A stretch of DNA of 33,716 nt from Acidobacteriota bacterium (lineage in GTDB: Bacteria; Acidobacteriota; Holophagae; Thermotomaculales; Thermotomaculaceae). The stretch lies in the NCBI GenBank assembly GCA_026986725.1, contig JALSOA010000003.1:1-33716 (forward strand), read 5' to 3'. The translations under genes were made by a program, and so were the position numbers. Positions within the stretch are counted from its first letter, which is position 1. Each line of letters opens with the position of its first letter. Shown here piece after piece: positions 23,434 through 31,318 of the stretch. Under the pieces are notes generated by a model. It saw nothing but the letters and a program-made list of their open reading frames with translations, made no database searches and was not told where the DNA came from.

Positions 23434-24214
23434 CTTTATCCTCCAGCCAGTTAGGTTTCCTTTTTTCAAAGAATGCCGCAATACCTTCCTGGCCCTCTTC
23501 TGAAATCCTTGCCCTTGCAATAACCTCAACAGTGTAATCCTCAATCTCTTTAGAGGGGACCGGAGATATGTGGTCAAGGAGTTTCTTTATTGTCTTCTGG
23601 GAGCGCTTTCCCCCTGTTAAAATCTGAATCAAGGTTTTTTTCAATCCCTCATTGAAGTCGTTTTCATCAAAAACCTTGTGCACCAATCCTATTTCCAGAG
23701 CCCTATCTGCACCAAACCTCTCCCCTGTAAGCATGTAGTACCTTGCAGATGACTGGTTTGTTTTTGCAACTATGTAAGGAGCAATGACGGCAGGGACTAT
23801 CCCCAATTTCACTTCACCGAAGGAAAAGAGCGAGCCTTTTTTCGCAATTGCAATGTCACATGCGGATATTATCCCGACAGCACCACCTATTGCATGCCCG
23901 TTTACGGCAGCAACCGTAACAAACGGAGCCTCCCTTATCTTTCTGAACATTAAAGCAAGTTTCTTTGAATCGCTTATGTTTTCATCAAAAGAGTAATCCT
24001 TCATCTTCCTCATCCAGTTTAAGTCGGCACCTGCACAGAAAACAGAGCCTGCCCCTGTTATAACGCATAACCTTCCGTTTTGAGCTTCCACCTCTTCCAG
24101 AGCCATTATAATTTCAGCCTGCATAATTTCATTCATTGCATTTCTTTTTTCAGGCCTGTTTAAGGTAAGATAGTGTACGCTTCCCCTTTTTTCAAGTTTT
24201 ACAGTCTCAAACAT
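23426..24214 (-). CDS. Enoyl-CoA hydratase/isomerase, methylglutaconyl-CoA hydratase-like
   Basis: A crotonase-fold enzyme of 262 residues. It has VFCAGADLNWMRKM near residue 60 (oxyanion-hole Ala-Gly-Ala-Asp-Leu; the NWM extension is typical of methylglutaconyl-CoA hydratases, LiuC/AtuE), AVNGHAIGGAVGI near residue 106 (second oxyanion contact), and FSFGEVKLGIVPAVIAPYIV with the catalytic Glu. It likely hydrates 3-methylglutaconyl-CoA or a longer homologue in leucine/isovalerate or acyclic terpenoid breakdown. The ATG at 24212-24214 is five bases after GAGAGG; a GTG two codons earlier overlaps the atuA stop. Specificity is inferred from motifs and context. Confidence 0.86.
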   Translation of the reverse strand: MFETVKLEKRGSVHYLTLNRPEKRNAMNEIMQAEIIMALEEVEAQNGRLCVITGAGSVFCAGADLNWMRKMKDYSFDENISDSKKLALMFRKIREAPFVTVAAVNGHAIGGAVGIISACDIAIAKKGSLFSFGEVKLGIVPAVIAPYIVAKTNQSSARYYMLTGERFGADRALEIGLVHKVFDENDFNEGLKKTLIQILTGGKRSQKTIKKLLDHISPVPSKEIEDYTVEVIARARISEEGQEGIAAFFEKRKPNWLEDKVE

Positions 24215-24216
24215 AA

Positions 24217-26007
24217 TCACCTCTCTATTGATTCCAGCACATTTTCAGGGACATCAATGTATTGATTGAGTAAGGCATGAGCAAGGGTTTTGCCCTGGGC
24301 ATCAATCCTTAAACTCCTCGTTCCCCCTCCGCCAAGCGCATTGTGAAGAAGAAAGTTAAAGGCATTCAGGTTTTTAACCTCGTATCGCTCAACCTCTCCC
24401 TTTACAATCTCGCCAAACAGATCTTTAACAAAATCAGCGGTTATCTTATAGCCGATGAATTCCCATGCAAGATCACTTCTTACAATTAAACCGATGTTGC
24501 AGGTGTCTCCCTTGTCTCCGCTTCTTGCAAGAGCAATTTCTTTCAACTTAACCCTTTTTACAGGGGCATTGTTAAACTTCATTCCATCAAAGTGAGTATT
24601 GTCTTTAACATCTCTCACTGTGCCACCTGTTTTAAGCCATTCCCCCTCTTTTTCATAAACCTTTTTGCCACCTTCAAAAACAATCACCTTCCATTTTGAT
24701 ATTTCCTGAGGGACAAGTGCAGGCCAGTAAGATACAACATTTTGAATCTGAGGAGCACCTCCGGTTACCGCAACAGCGGGAGGACCACTTAAAATCAAAG
24801 CGGGGAGTTTTCTTCTAAACCTTTCAAACTTGCTTTTATCGTGGTCTCTCACACCGAATCGCAACAGTATCTCATTTGCCTCGTTTAAGTGTGCAAGGTG
24901 ATAATGGCAGGCGTTTAATCCCACAAACTCAGTTAAACTGTCTTCATACTCAATCCCAACCCTTTTCCAGAATATCTCGGCAAACTTTTCAGCCTTTTTC
25001 CTTGCATCAGGGCCTGAAATTATTATCGCACCTGATGCCTTGTATCCGTCTTCATAGGATATTGAAACCTTCAAAAGGTCTGTCGGGGCATAACCCTTAA
25101 CACCACTAACCTTTACCCTGTTTTCTCCATCTCTCTCAAGTTTTATGGTGGAAAAATCGGCTATCACATCCGGGGTTATGTAATTTTTTGGATCTCCCAT
25201 CTCATATACAAGTTGCTCTTTAACAGTGTCAACGCTCACCATTCCGTCAAGGGTGTCATGCTTTGTGATCACAAATGTACCGTCCTCGTAAACCTCTGCA
25301 ACGGGATAACCAATTTTCTCAAATGAAGGTACCTTCTCCCAGTCTGTAAAGTTTCCGCCTGTGCTCTGTGCCCCGCATTCAAGTATGTGTCCTGCAACTA
25401 TACCTGATGCAAGTTTATGGTAATCATCTGTTTTCCAGCCAAAAGAGTAGATCATGGGGGCAAGGGTGATCCCTGTATCTGTAACCCTTCCCGTAATAAC
25501 AATGTCAGCACCCTGCCTCAAAGCCTCAACAACAGGTGCAGCGCCAAAGTAAAGGTTTGCTGACAGAACTTTGCCCTTTATAACATCGTAAGGCTCGCCT
25601 GTTTCCATATTGGAAAAGTCTATACCCCTTTCAGCAAGTTTATCTATTGAATCAAGTATATTGTCCCCTTCAACAACTGCAATCTTTACCCCTTTGAGCC
25701 CTTTGCTTTCTGCAAGTTCATTGAGTTTCTTTGCAAGGGATTGAGGGTTTACCCCCCCTGCATTGGTAATTATCTTTATTCCCCTTTTTACAACCTCTTC
25801 AAAAACAGGGTCAAGATGCTTTAGAAAATCCTTTGCATAACCTAAATCAGGGTCTCTCAACTTCTGCTTGTTCATAATGGACATTGTTATCTCTGCAAGG
25901 TAATCTATTGTGATAAAGTCCAACTCTCCACCTAAAACCTGATTCTTTAAAGCATCAGGGTCATCTCCCCAATAGCCACCGGCATTGCCTATTCTGATTC
26001 TCTCCAT
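24217..26007 (-). CDS. atuA: AtuA-family protein (DUF1446; acyclic terpene utilization)
   Basis: A 596-residue cytosolic protein. The first ~450 residues form the DUF1446/AtuA core (IRIGNAGGYWGDDPDA, ITIDYLAEITMSI, KIITNAGGVNP, ADIVITGRVTDTG, ILECGAQSTGGNFTDWE). The C-terminal ~110 residues (ALARSGDKGDTCNIGLIVR, HNALGGGGTRSLRIDAQGK) form the AtuA-like C-terminal domain, present here as a natural fusion. AtuA is required for growth on citronellol/geraniol-type compounds in Pseudomonas, though its reaction is not established; homologues also sit beside branched-chain acyl-CoA genes. GGAGG lies four bases before the ATG. First gene of an operon with hydratase, biotin carboxylase and biotin carrier. 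Confidence 0.9.
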   Translation of the reverse strand: MERIRIGNAGGYWGDDPDALKNQVLGGELDFITIDYLAEITMSIMNKQKLRDPDLGYAKDFLKHLDPVFEEVVKRGIKIITNAGGVNPQSLAKKLNELAESKGLKGVKIAVVEGDNILDSIDKLAERGIDFSNMETGEPYDVIKGKVLSANLYFGAAPVVEALRQGADIVITGRVTDTGITLAPMIYSFGWKTDDYHKLASGIVAGHILECGAQSTGGNFTDWEKVPSFEKIGYPVAEVYEDGTFVITKHDTLDGMVSVDTVKEQLVYEMGDPKNYITPDVIADFSTIKLERDGENRVKVSGVKGYAPTDLLKVSISYEDGYKASGAIIISGPDARKKAEKFAEIFWKRVGIEYEDSLTEFVGLNACHYHLAHLNEANEILLRFGVRDHDKSKFERFRRKLPALILSGPPAVAVTGGAPQIQNVVSYWPALVPQEISKWKVIVFEGGKKVYEKEGEWLKTGGTVRDVKDNTHFDGMKFNNAPVKRVKLKEIALARSGDKGDTCNIGLIVRSDLAWEFIGYKITADFVKDLFGEIVKGEVERYEVKNLNAFNFLLHNALGGGGTRSLRIDAQGKTLAHALLNQYIDVPENVLESIER

Positions 26008-26046
26008 ATCTCCTCCAAACGGTTTGTTTTCCAGATTTTCTCTTTT

Positions 26047-26075
26047 ATTCTATTAAAAAAAAAGTTTTTTCACAA
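26047..26075 (-). promoter_or_regulatory. Probable promoter of the atuA-carboxylase operon
   Basis: Minus-strand TTGTGA (26070-26075), 17-bp spacer, TAGAAT (26047-26052), in the gap between the divergent atuA and small membrane protein genes. Both hexamers are one or two bases from consensus. Confidence 0.5.
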
Positions 26076-26139
26076 CTTAATAAAATTTTTTAAACAATAA
26101 CAAAACAGTCTGCGTAATAATAGAAAAAGGAGGATAATT

Positions 26140-26400
26140 ATGGAGATAATAAGTCTTTTTCTGCTAATAGTTTTTGGATTTCTAACAATTGTTTTGTTTT
26201 TCTGGTTTTTAAAGCTTGTTTTCAAACTTGCTTTTTACGCCTCAGCCTTTGTGGTGGGGTTAATAGCATTTCTGGTATTTTTTCCAATTTTACTTGCCCT
26301 AATTATAATCGGGTTAAAATTATTTCTCCTCTTTATCATACTAATTCCCCTTATTGCGGGGGTTTTGCTTCTTTCCCTTTTAGCCTCTTTATTTTCATAA
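26140..26400 (+). CDS. Small, very hydrophobic membrane protein
   Basis: Eighty-six residues, nearly all hydrophobic, arranged as about three closely spaced membrane helices with single lysines between them (for example FFWFLKLVFKLAFY). Translation is supported by AAAGGAGG eight bases before the ATG and by a terminator right after the stop. No family is recognised. It is a single-gene unit between atuA and the cytochrome gene; a role in membrane stress or as a subunit of a larger complex cannot be judged from sequence. Confidence 0.72.
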   Translation: MEIISLFLLIVFGFLTIVLFFWFLKLVFKLAFYASAFVVGLIAFLVFFPILLALIIIGLKLFLLFIILIPLIAGVLLLSLLASLFS

Positions 26401-26433
26401 AAAAAGGCGGGTTAAAAAACCCGCCTCATTTCT
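26399..26433. terminator. Bidirectional intrinsic terminator
   Basis: An 8-bp stem GGCGGGTT (26406-26413) with AACCCGCC (26418-26425) and a 4-nt loop. On the minus strand it is followed by seven T (26399-26405) and ends the cytochrome gene; on the plus strand a T-rich tail follows (TCATTTC then T residues) and would end the small membrane protein transcript. Confidence 0.88.
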
Positions 26434-26448
26434 TTTTTTAAATCAAAA

Positions 26449-28281
26449 TTATTCCTTTATTTCACCGTTTTCCTTTAACTCTTTATACCACTCCGGCCTT
26501 AAATGTTTTATCTCTTCAAGTGGTATCTTTCCATCAAGCCATGCAAAATCCATGGGGTAAACCCCCGGATGGAAGATAACAAAGAAGAAATGCCAGAATA
26601 TTATTGCAAGGGTTGCAAGCATTGCTTCGTAAAAATGTACAGTTTCAGCAACCTTTATAAACCATGCAGGTAGAAATTGAGCTGCCAATTCAGGCATCCA
26701 AAGGGTTAAACCTGTAAGAATCATAACAAGAGTTCCCCACATCAAAGCAAGGTATTCCATTTTTTCAACATAGGTAACCTTGCCAAAGGAAGGATAATCC
26801 TCTGTCAATAAGAGACTGTAAGCAATGTTTTCCCTGATGTTTCTCAAATCCTTTGGTCCCGGCAACATTGAAAGGAGAACTCTTCTGTCTTCTTTCCCGA
26901 TTATTATTCTGATAAAGTGAATAACAAAAGCCACTATCATTATTATTGCAGCAATTCTATGTGTCCACCTTCTCACTTCTTCAGTAAATGGAAAGATTAC
27001 TTTAAAAATCGTTGCATCCGGGAATCTCAAAGCAAAACCGGTTAAAACAAGGGTGAAGAAAGAAACGAAAAGCAGGGTATGAAGAATAAGAAGGCCTTTA
27101 CCCATCCTTTCAACCTTTTCTTCATCTTTTCTCTTCCTGTATGCCCTTCTCACATAACCAAGCCATACAATAAAGTTGTGTAATATCATACCGCCAATAA
27201 CCGCAATAATGAGAAAGATATATGCAAGTTTTACATAGTAGTTGATAATATTGCCCTGTTTTGTGCTTGATTTATGGGTATAACTTGCAGCAAACTTCTC
27301 GTTAATTTTATGGTGGCACCTTTTGCAGGTATTAACGAGGTTTGCTTTGTTTACAGAGCTTTTCGGATTTTCAGGACTCATTATTGCATGAGTATTATGA
27401 CAATCCGTACACGCAGCAGCCTTATTGCTTCCCTTTTCTATTGCAAGGTAATGGTAACTGTCTTTATAGGTATAACCGACATTGTAATTGAGACCATATC
27501 TGTTAACAAGCCTTATATCCTCATGGCAGGAAAGACAGAGTTGATTTACCTGCTTTTTGGTGTAAACAGGCTTTTCAACCTCATGAGGGTTATGGCAATA
27601 GGTACATGTTGGAGATTCATCGTAACCCTTTTTCACTCCCTCTGCATGAATACTTGAAGCGTACTCTTTGCTCTCTTTTTCATGACATTGACCACAGGTA
27701 TCAGCAACTTTTGCCCTGTAAATTTGAGATTCAGGTTCTGCTGCACTCATTATTTTATGAGAACCGTGGCAATCTGCACAGCTTGCAGCAGGCTGGCCGT
27801 TTTTGTCCTTTTTGGTAAAGTGAAGAGAGTGTTTGTAATGTGCAACAAGTTCAACATTGCCACTGTACTTTGAGGAATCTGCATGGCACTTTGAACACAT
27901 TTCAACAACAAGGTTTTTGTCTTCAGTTATTGATTTATCTGCCCCTACCGTGTGAATATCTCCATGACAATCCCAGCACTTAAGGGATCTGTGAACGGAT
28001 AACTTTAAATCATTCACATAATCTTCATGGCAATCGGTGCATTGTGGCAATTTACCAGCAATGTTGTCAGGGTGCACCTCCTCAAAATCCTCTCCTTTCT
28101 TAACCTTATCCGCACCAACATGACAATCGGTACATGACAGATCAGAATGCACAGAGTTCTTAAATTTGTCCACCTTTATAGGCAGATCCCCATCCTTTCC
28201 ATGGCATTCAAGACAGTTGATGTTGCCAGCAAACACAAGCGGAACCGCACATAATAAAAGCAGGGCAAAGATCCTTTTCAT
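26449..28281 (-). CDS. Eleven-haem c-type cytochrome fused to a b-type membrane cytochrome domain (CbcL-like)
   Basis: The 610-residue protein has a signal peptide (about 1-19) and eleven CxxCH haem-c motifs beginning at residues 23, 50, 81, 102, 129, 168, 196, 226, 249, 291 and 319, forming a periplasmic multihaem domain. Five membrane helices follow (about 348-372, 394-418, 438-460, 508-530, 546-571) with membrane histidines at 368, 401, 441, 455, 549 and 564, as in cytochrome b561/hydrogenase b-subunit domains. This order resembles Geobacter CbcL, which passes electrons from menaquinol to periplasmic acceptors during metal respiration. A menaquinol-oxidising role is inferred; the acceptor is unknown. 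It is a single gene with its own promoter and terminator. Confidence 0.92.
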   Translation of the reverse strand: MKRIFALLLLCAVPLVFAGNINCLECHGKDGDLPIKVDKFKNSVHSDLSCTDCHVGADKVKKGEDFEEVHPDNIAGKLPQCTDCHEDYVNDLKLSVHRSLKCWDCHGDIHTVGADKSITEDKNLVVEMCSKCHADSSKYSGNVELVAHYKHSLHFTKKDKNGQPAASCADCHGSHKIMSAAEPESQIYRAKVADTCGQCHEKESKEYASSIHAEGVKKGYDESPTCTYCHNPHEVEKPVYTKKQVNQLCLSCHEDIRLVNRYGLNYNVGYTYKDSYHYLAIEKGSNKAAACTDCHNTHAIMSPENPKSSVNKANLVNTCKRCHHKINEKFAASYTHKSSTKQGNIINYYVKLAYIFLIIAVIGGMILHNFIVWLGYVRRAYRKRKDEEKVERMGKGLLILHTLLFVSFFTLVLTGFALRFPDATIFKVIFPFTEEVRRWTHRIAAIIMIVAFVIHFIRIIIGKEDRRVLLSMLPGPKDLRNIRENIAYSLLLTEDYPSFGKVTYVEKMEYLALMWGTLVMILTGLTLWMPELAAQFLPAWFIKVAETVHFYEAMLATLAIIFWHFFFVIFHPGVYPMDFAWLDGKIPLEEIKHLRPEWYKELKENGEIKE

Positions 28282-28318
28282 CCGCCTCTCCTTCCTAAAA
28301 AATTTTGTACCATTTTAG

Positions 28319-28347
28319 ATTTTATCAATGTTTACAATTTCAGTCAA
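28319..28347 (-). promoter_or_regulatory. Sigma-70-type promoter of the multihaem cytochrome gene
   Basis: Minus-strand TTGACT (28342-28347), 17-bp spacer, TAAAAT (28319-28324), preceded by TGA (extended -10). The geometry matches the promoter at 14036-14064. A GGAAGGAGAGG-like ribosome site follows in the leader. Confidence 0.72.
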
Positions 28348-28396
28348 AAAATAAGTTCATAAAGGTGTTGAAATTAAATACAGGTGTCGATTTTAT

Positions 28397-29176
28397 CTAT
28401 AACAGGTATTGTTCCACCCTGTCAACAAAGGACTCGGAAAGGGGGTTTACTTTCTTATTTTTATAATCGTATCCAACCATCAGGGTGTATGCAATCGCTT
28501 TAAGCTGTCCCGTGTCAGGATTTAAAATTTTATAATTAAATCTATAAGACTTCTTTGTCAGGTGAGAAACGAAAACCTCAACAATCAACTCTTCCCCGAG
28601 GAATATTGGGGAAAGGTATTCAATGTGATGGGAGGCAACCACTGAACAGAAATCAAGACCCTTTCCTTTCTCTTTTGTAATAAATTCTCTGAATCCCACC
28701 CTTGCCTCTTCAAGGTAAACAAGAAAGACATTGTTGGAAACATGTCCCATTGCGTCAAGATCTCTGAATCTTACTTTTATTTTATGCTTATAAACCTTTT
28801 CAGGTTTTAATCTGCACTTCAATATTTGAAATTCTCCATTGATTTTCAGATTCAATTCACCATCAACCTCTTTTCCCTTTATTCTGGATGGCATATACAC
28901 ATTTAAAACAATGTGATTTTCTTTTGCCCTATATACGGTTTTAATACCCTCTTTTTCAAGATTTTTACATATCAAAGAAACAAAAATCCCCTCTTTAAAA
29001 CCAACCTTATTAGCAAATTCAATCAAAACTTCACCAAATACCTTTTTTTCAAAGGCTTTGCTGTCAACGGTCAAACTGAGTGTAAAATCCTCTTTTTTTA
29101 CACCAGATTCTTCAAGTGCCCGCGTAATTCCACACCCAATTGTATTCAAAATAGATTTAATCATTGCTCTGTCCAT
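28397..29176 (-). CDS. Acyl-CoA thioesterase (hot-dog fold, YbgC/FadM-like) with an extra N-terminal domain
   Basis: The ATG at 29174-29176 is chosen because a GGGGGGAAAGG ribosome site precedes it; the frame runs further upstream. Of the 259 residues, about 130-259 form a 4-hydroxybenzoyl-CoA thioesterase-type hot-dog domain: VRFRDLDAMGHVSNNVFLVYLEEAR contains the catalytic Asp and the HVNN-like motif (HVSNN), and VASHHIEYLSPIFLGEEL follows. The first ~120 residues are a separate, unrecognised alpha/beta domain. It probably hydrolyses acyl-CoA or acyl-ACP thioesters. It overlaps the MauE-like gene upstream by 20 bp, last in the rhodanese operon. Confidence 0.83.
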   Translation of the reverse strand: MDRAMIKSILNTIGCGITRALEESGVKKEDFTLSLTVDSKAFEKKVFGEVLIEFANKVGFKEGIFVSLICKNLEKEGIKTVYRAKENHIVLNVYMPSRIKGKEVDGELNLKINGEFQILKCRLKPEKVYKHKIKVRFRDLDAMGHVSNNVFLVYLEEARVGFREFITKEKGKGLDFCSVVASHHIEYLSPIFLGEELIVEVFVSHLTKKSYRFNYKILNPDTGQLKAIAYTLMVGYDYKNKKVNPLSESFVDRVEQYLL

Positions 29177-29612
29177 ACCTTTCCCCCCACATACCATATA
29201 TGACAAAAAGAATAAAAAAAAGGTCCCTTATCACATCTATGAAACCCAAAGACTCTCCATCCGGTGAAAAACAACCACAACTTATGTCAATCCCCCTTAA
29301 CATTGCACTTACCATTGCACCAATAAAAACAAGATTCAATATAATAAGCAACAAACCAGTTTCTTTAATAAAAACCCCAAACAAAAACAAAACACCCAGA
29401 ATAACCTCAGCAGAGGAAAGAAAACATGCAAACGGAAGAGAGAGATTCTGTGGAATAAGGTGATAATTGTTTATTGAAAGGGCAAATAAATTCAGGTTTA
29501 AAAATTTTATGGAACCTGAATAGATAAAGATCAATCCGATTATCACTCTTGAGAAAAGAGCACTTTTTGAAATGAGAGATCCTTTGAAACTGGAAACCCC
29601 TTTTTTTCCCAT
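29157..29612 (-). CDS. MauE/DoxX-like membrane protein
   Basis: A 151-residue protein with four membrane helices: residues ~20-38 (ARVIIGLIFIYSGSIKFL-like start), 60-80, 84-107 and 128-145. It has a Cys-Gly-Cys pair in DISCGCF near residue 110, as in MauE-type redox-associated membrane proteins. Relatives work with periplasmic thiol-disulfide proteins. It begins 70 bp inside the rhodanese gene, an unusually long overlap; AAGGG eight bases before the ATG supports this start and no good in-frame start exists before the first helix. It likely works with the adjacent exported rhodanese. Confidence 0.76.
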   Translation of the reverse strand: MGKKGVSSFKGSLISKSALFSRVIIGLIFIYSGSIKFLNLNLFALSINNYHLIPQNLSLPFACFLSSAEVILGVLFLFGVFIKETGLLLIILNLVFIGAMVSAMLRGIDISCGCFSPDGESLGFIDVIRDLFFILFVIYGMWGERYGQSND

Positions 29613-30028
29613 AAATTAAACCCTTCAGTAAAAACTATCAACTTTTCCTTTTTTAACCCTGCATTTACCAGGTCTTTTGCGAGCATTTTACTTAAATCAC
29701 ACCCACTTCCATCACAGTAAACAACCACATACTTTGCTCCGTTTAGCATATCAATTGCCTTTAAAATATACTCTTCCTTTTTATCAGAATGATAAGGGAT
29801 GTTTATTGCACCTTCTATGTGCCCTTTCTTATACTCCTTAAAGGCTCTGGCATCAACAAAAAAGGAGTCCCCTTTTGAGTATATTTCAAATATCTTCTCA
29901 ACAGAAACGGCTTTGGCAACATCACCCTCTGCCTTTGCCTCAACAAATGAGGTAAAGTATGAGAAAAGAGAAAAGAAGAGAATCATAGAAAGGATAAAAA
30001 GAAAATTTCTGTTTTTAAACTTAAACAC
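29543..30028 (-). CDS. Exported or membrane-anchored rhodanese-domain protein (GTG start)
   Basis: A 161-residue protein with an N-terminal signal or anchor (about 8-28) and one rhodanese domain: SFFVDARAFKEYKKGHIEGAINIP, then the active loop VVYCDGSGCDLS with the catalytic Cys105, then EGFNLWEKKGFPV. Rhodaneses transfer sulfane sulfur or sense sulfur/redox state. The start is the GTG at 30026-30028, preceded by AAAGGAGG. First gene of an operon with the MauE-like protein and thioesterase. A second Cys (110) in the loop may allow a disulfide. Confidence 0.87.
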   Translation of the reverse strand: MFKFKNRNFLFILSMILFFSLFSYFTSFVEAKAEGDVAKAVSVEKIFEIYSKGDSFFVDARAFKEYKKGHIEGAINIPYHSDKKEEYILKAIDMLNGAKYVVVYCDGSGCDLSKMLAKDLVNAGLKKEKLIVFTEGFNLWEKKGFPVSKDLSFQKVLFSQE

Positions 30029-30048
30029 ACAGCCTCCTTTCGGTATAA

Positions 30049-30057
30049 ATTATAGCA
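30049..30057 (-). promoter_or_regulatory. Extended -10 promoter of the rhodanese operon
   Basis: Minus-strand TGC-TATAAT: a perfect -10 (30049-30054) with the TGn extension. The -35 region overlaps the preceding terminator hairpin and is not consensus. The predicted start near 30042 leaves a short leader containing GGAGG (30033-30037). Confidence 0.55.
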
Positions 30058-30060
30058 TTA

Positions 30061-30091
30061 AAAGAAAAAAGCCGGTATGAAAACCGGCTTT
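30061..30091 (-). terminator. Intrinsic terminator of the pilB-pilT-pilC operon
   Basis: On the minus strand, AAAGCCGGT and ACCGGCTTT (GCCGGT 30071-30076, ACCGGC 30083-30088) form a stem with a 6-nt loop and a T-rich tail (30061-30070). It lies 22 bp after the pilC stop. Confidence 0.87.
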
Positions 30092-30113
30092 GATGACTTT
30101 TTGTTTCTTATTG

Positions 30114-31304
30114 TTACTTGATGTGCTTGATAAGGGTAAATATCGGAAGGTACATTGCAACAACAATACCACCAACAAGACCACCAAGCACAACTATCAT
30201 GACTGGTTCTAAAAGACTCATCAATTGGGATACAGCCTGATCCACCTCATCTTCATAGAAATCGGCAATCTTTGAAAGCATTGTATCAAGGGCACCTGTT
30301 TGCTCACCAACTCCGATCATCTGAACAACCATAGGGGGGAAAACTCCTGAATCCTTCAACGGGTCTGCAATTGTTTTACCCTGCTCAACCTGTTGTCTTG
30401 CCTCCATCAGGGCATCCTCAATTATTTTATTACCCGATGTTCTTGCGGTTATCATAAGTCCCTCTAAAATTGAAACACCAGACGAAAACAGAGTTGCAAG
30501 CGTCCTTGAAAACCTCGCAACGGCGATCTTTTTAAAGATTATCCCAAGTATGGGAAGTTTTAAAAGCATTCCATCCATAAGCCTTCTTCCGGTTTCCGTT
30601 TGATAAAACTTTTTCATACCGTAAAAGAAAAGTATCAAAAACAGAATAATAAGCCAACCAAATCTCACAACAAAATGAGACAACTTTATAACTATCCTTG
30701 TAGGCAAAGGCAATTCTGCCCCCAGGCCTGCAAACATTGAAGCAAATGCCGGGATAACCTTCCACAGAATCAAAGCAACGATAAGAAAAGCAATTGTAAT
30801 AACCGTGATAGGGTAGGTCATTGCACTTTTGAAAGAAGATTTTAATTTATAGGCTTTCTCAATGTAAATCGAAAGCCTCTGCATAATCACATCAAGGATA
30901 CCACCAGCCTCACCTGCAGCTATCATGTTGGTATAGAGGTCATCAAAAACCTTTGGATGTTTCCTCATTGCATCCGCAAGGGTGCTTCCCTGCTCAACAT
31001 CATTTCTAACATGCTCCAACACATTGGCAAAGTACTTGTTTTCCTGCTGGGAAGCAAGAATATCAAGGCATTGCACAAGAGGAAGACCAGCATCAATCAT
31101 AACGGAAAATTGTTTGGTAAAGATTGCAAGGTCTTTGTCCTTTACCTTCCCACCAAACATTCCAGTTGATTTTTTCTCCCTCAGGGAGGTCAAAATCAAT
31201 CCCTGTTCTCTTAGACTCTTAACTGCTTCTTCCCTGTTTTTTGCCTTTATTGTCCCAGCCCTTGTTTCTCCTGATCTTGTTCTTGCACTATACTCAAAAA
31301 TCAT
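30114..31304 (-). CDS. pilC: Type IV pilus inner-membrane platform protein
   Basis: The 396-residue protein has the usual N-terminal extension (FEYSARTRSGE, EAVKSLREQGL) and two T2SF domains (about 60-180 and 262-385). Each contains the GE-x-(S/T)G-x-L type motif (IAAGEAGGILD and IGVGEQTGALD). Three or four membrane helices lie at about 165-187, 215-235 and 362-385. PilC couples the PilB and PilT motors to pilus assembly. Length and order are normal for PilC/GspF. Ribosome site AGGAGG before the ATG; 14 bp after pilT. Confidence 0.95.
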   Translation of the reverse strand: MIFEYSARTRSGETRAGTIKAKNREEAVKSLREQGLILTSLREKKSTGMFGGKVKDKDLAIFTKQFSVMIDAGLPLVQCLDILASQQENKYFANVLEHVRNDVEQGSTLADAMRKHPKVFDDLYTNMIAAGEAGGILDVIMQRLSIYIEKAYKLKSSFKSAMTYPITVITIAFLIVALILWKVIPAFASMFAGLGAELPLPTRIVIKLSHFVVRFGWLIILFLILFFYGMKKFYQTETGRRLMDGMLLKLPILGIIFKKIAVARFSRTLATLFSSGVSILEGLMITARTSGNKIIEDALMEARQQVEQGKTIADPLKDSGVFPPMVVQMIGVGEQTGALDTMLSKIADFYEDEVDQAVSQLMSLLEPVMIVVLGGLVGGIVVAMYLPIFTLIKHIK

Positions 31305-31318
31305 GAAATCCTCCTGAA

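Noticed and set aside
23434-23577. N-terminal extension of the biotin carboxylase
   Set aside because: These codons overlap the well-conserved C-terminal part of the hydratase and do not fit biotin carboxylase homology, which starts at the TTG at 23433.
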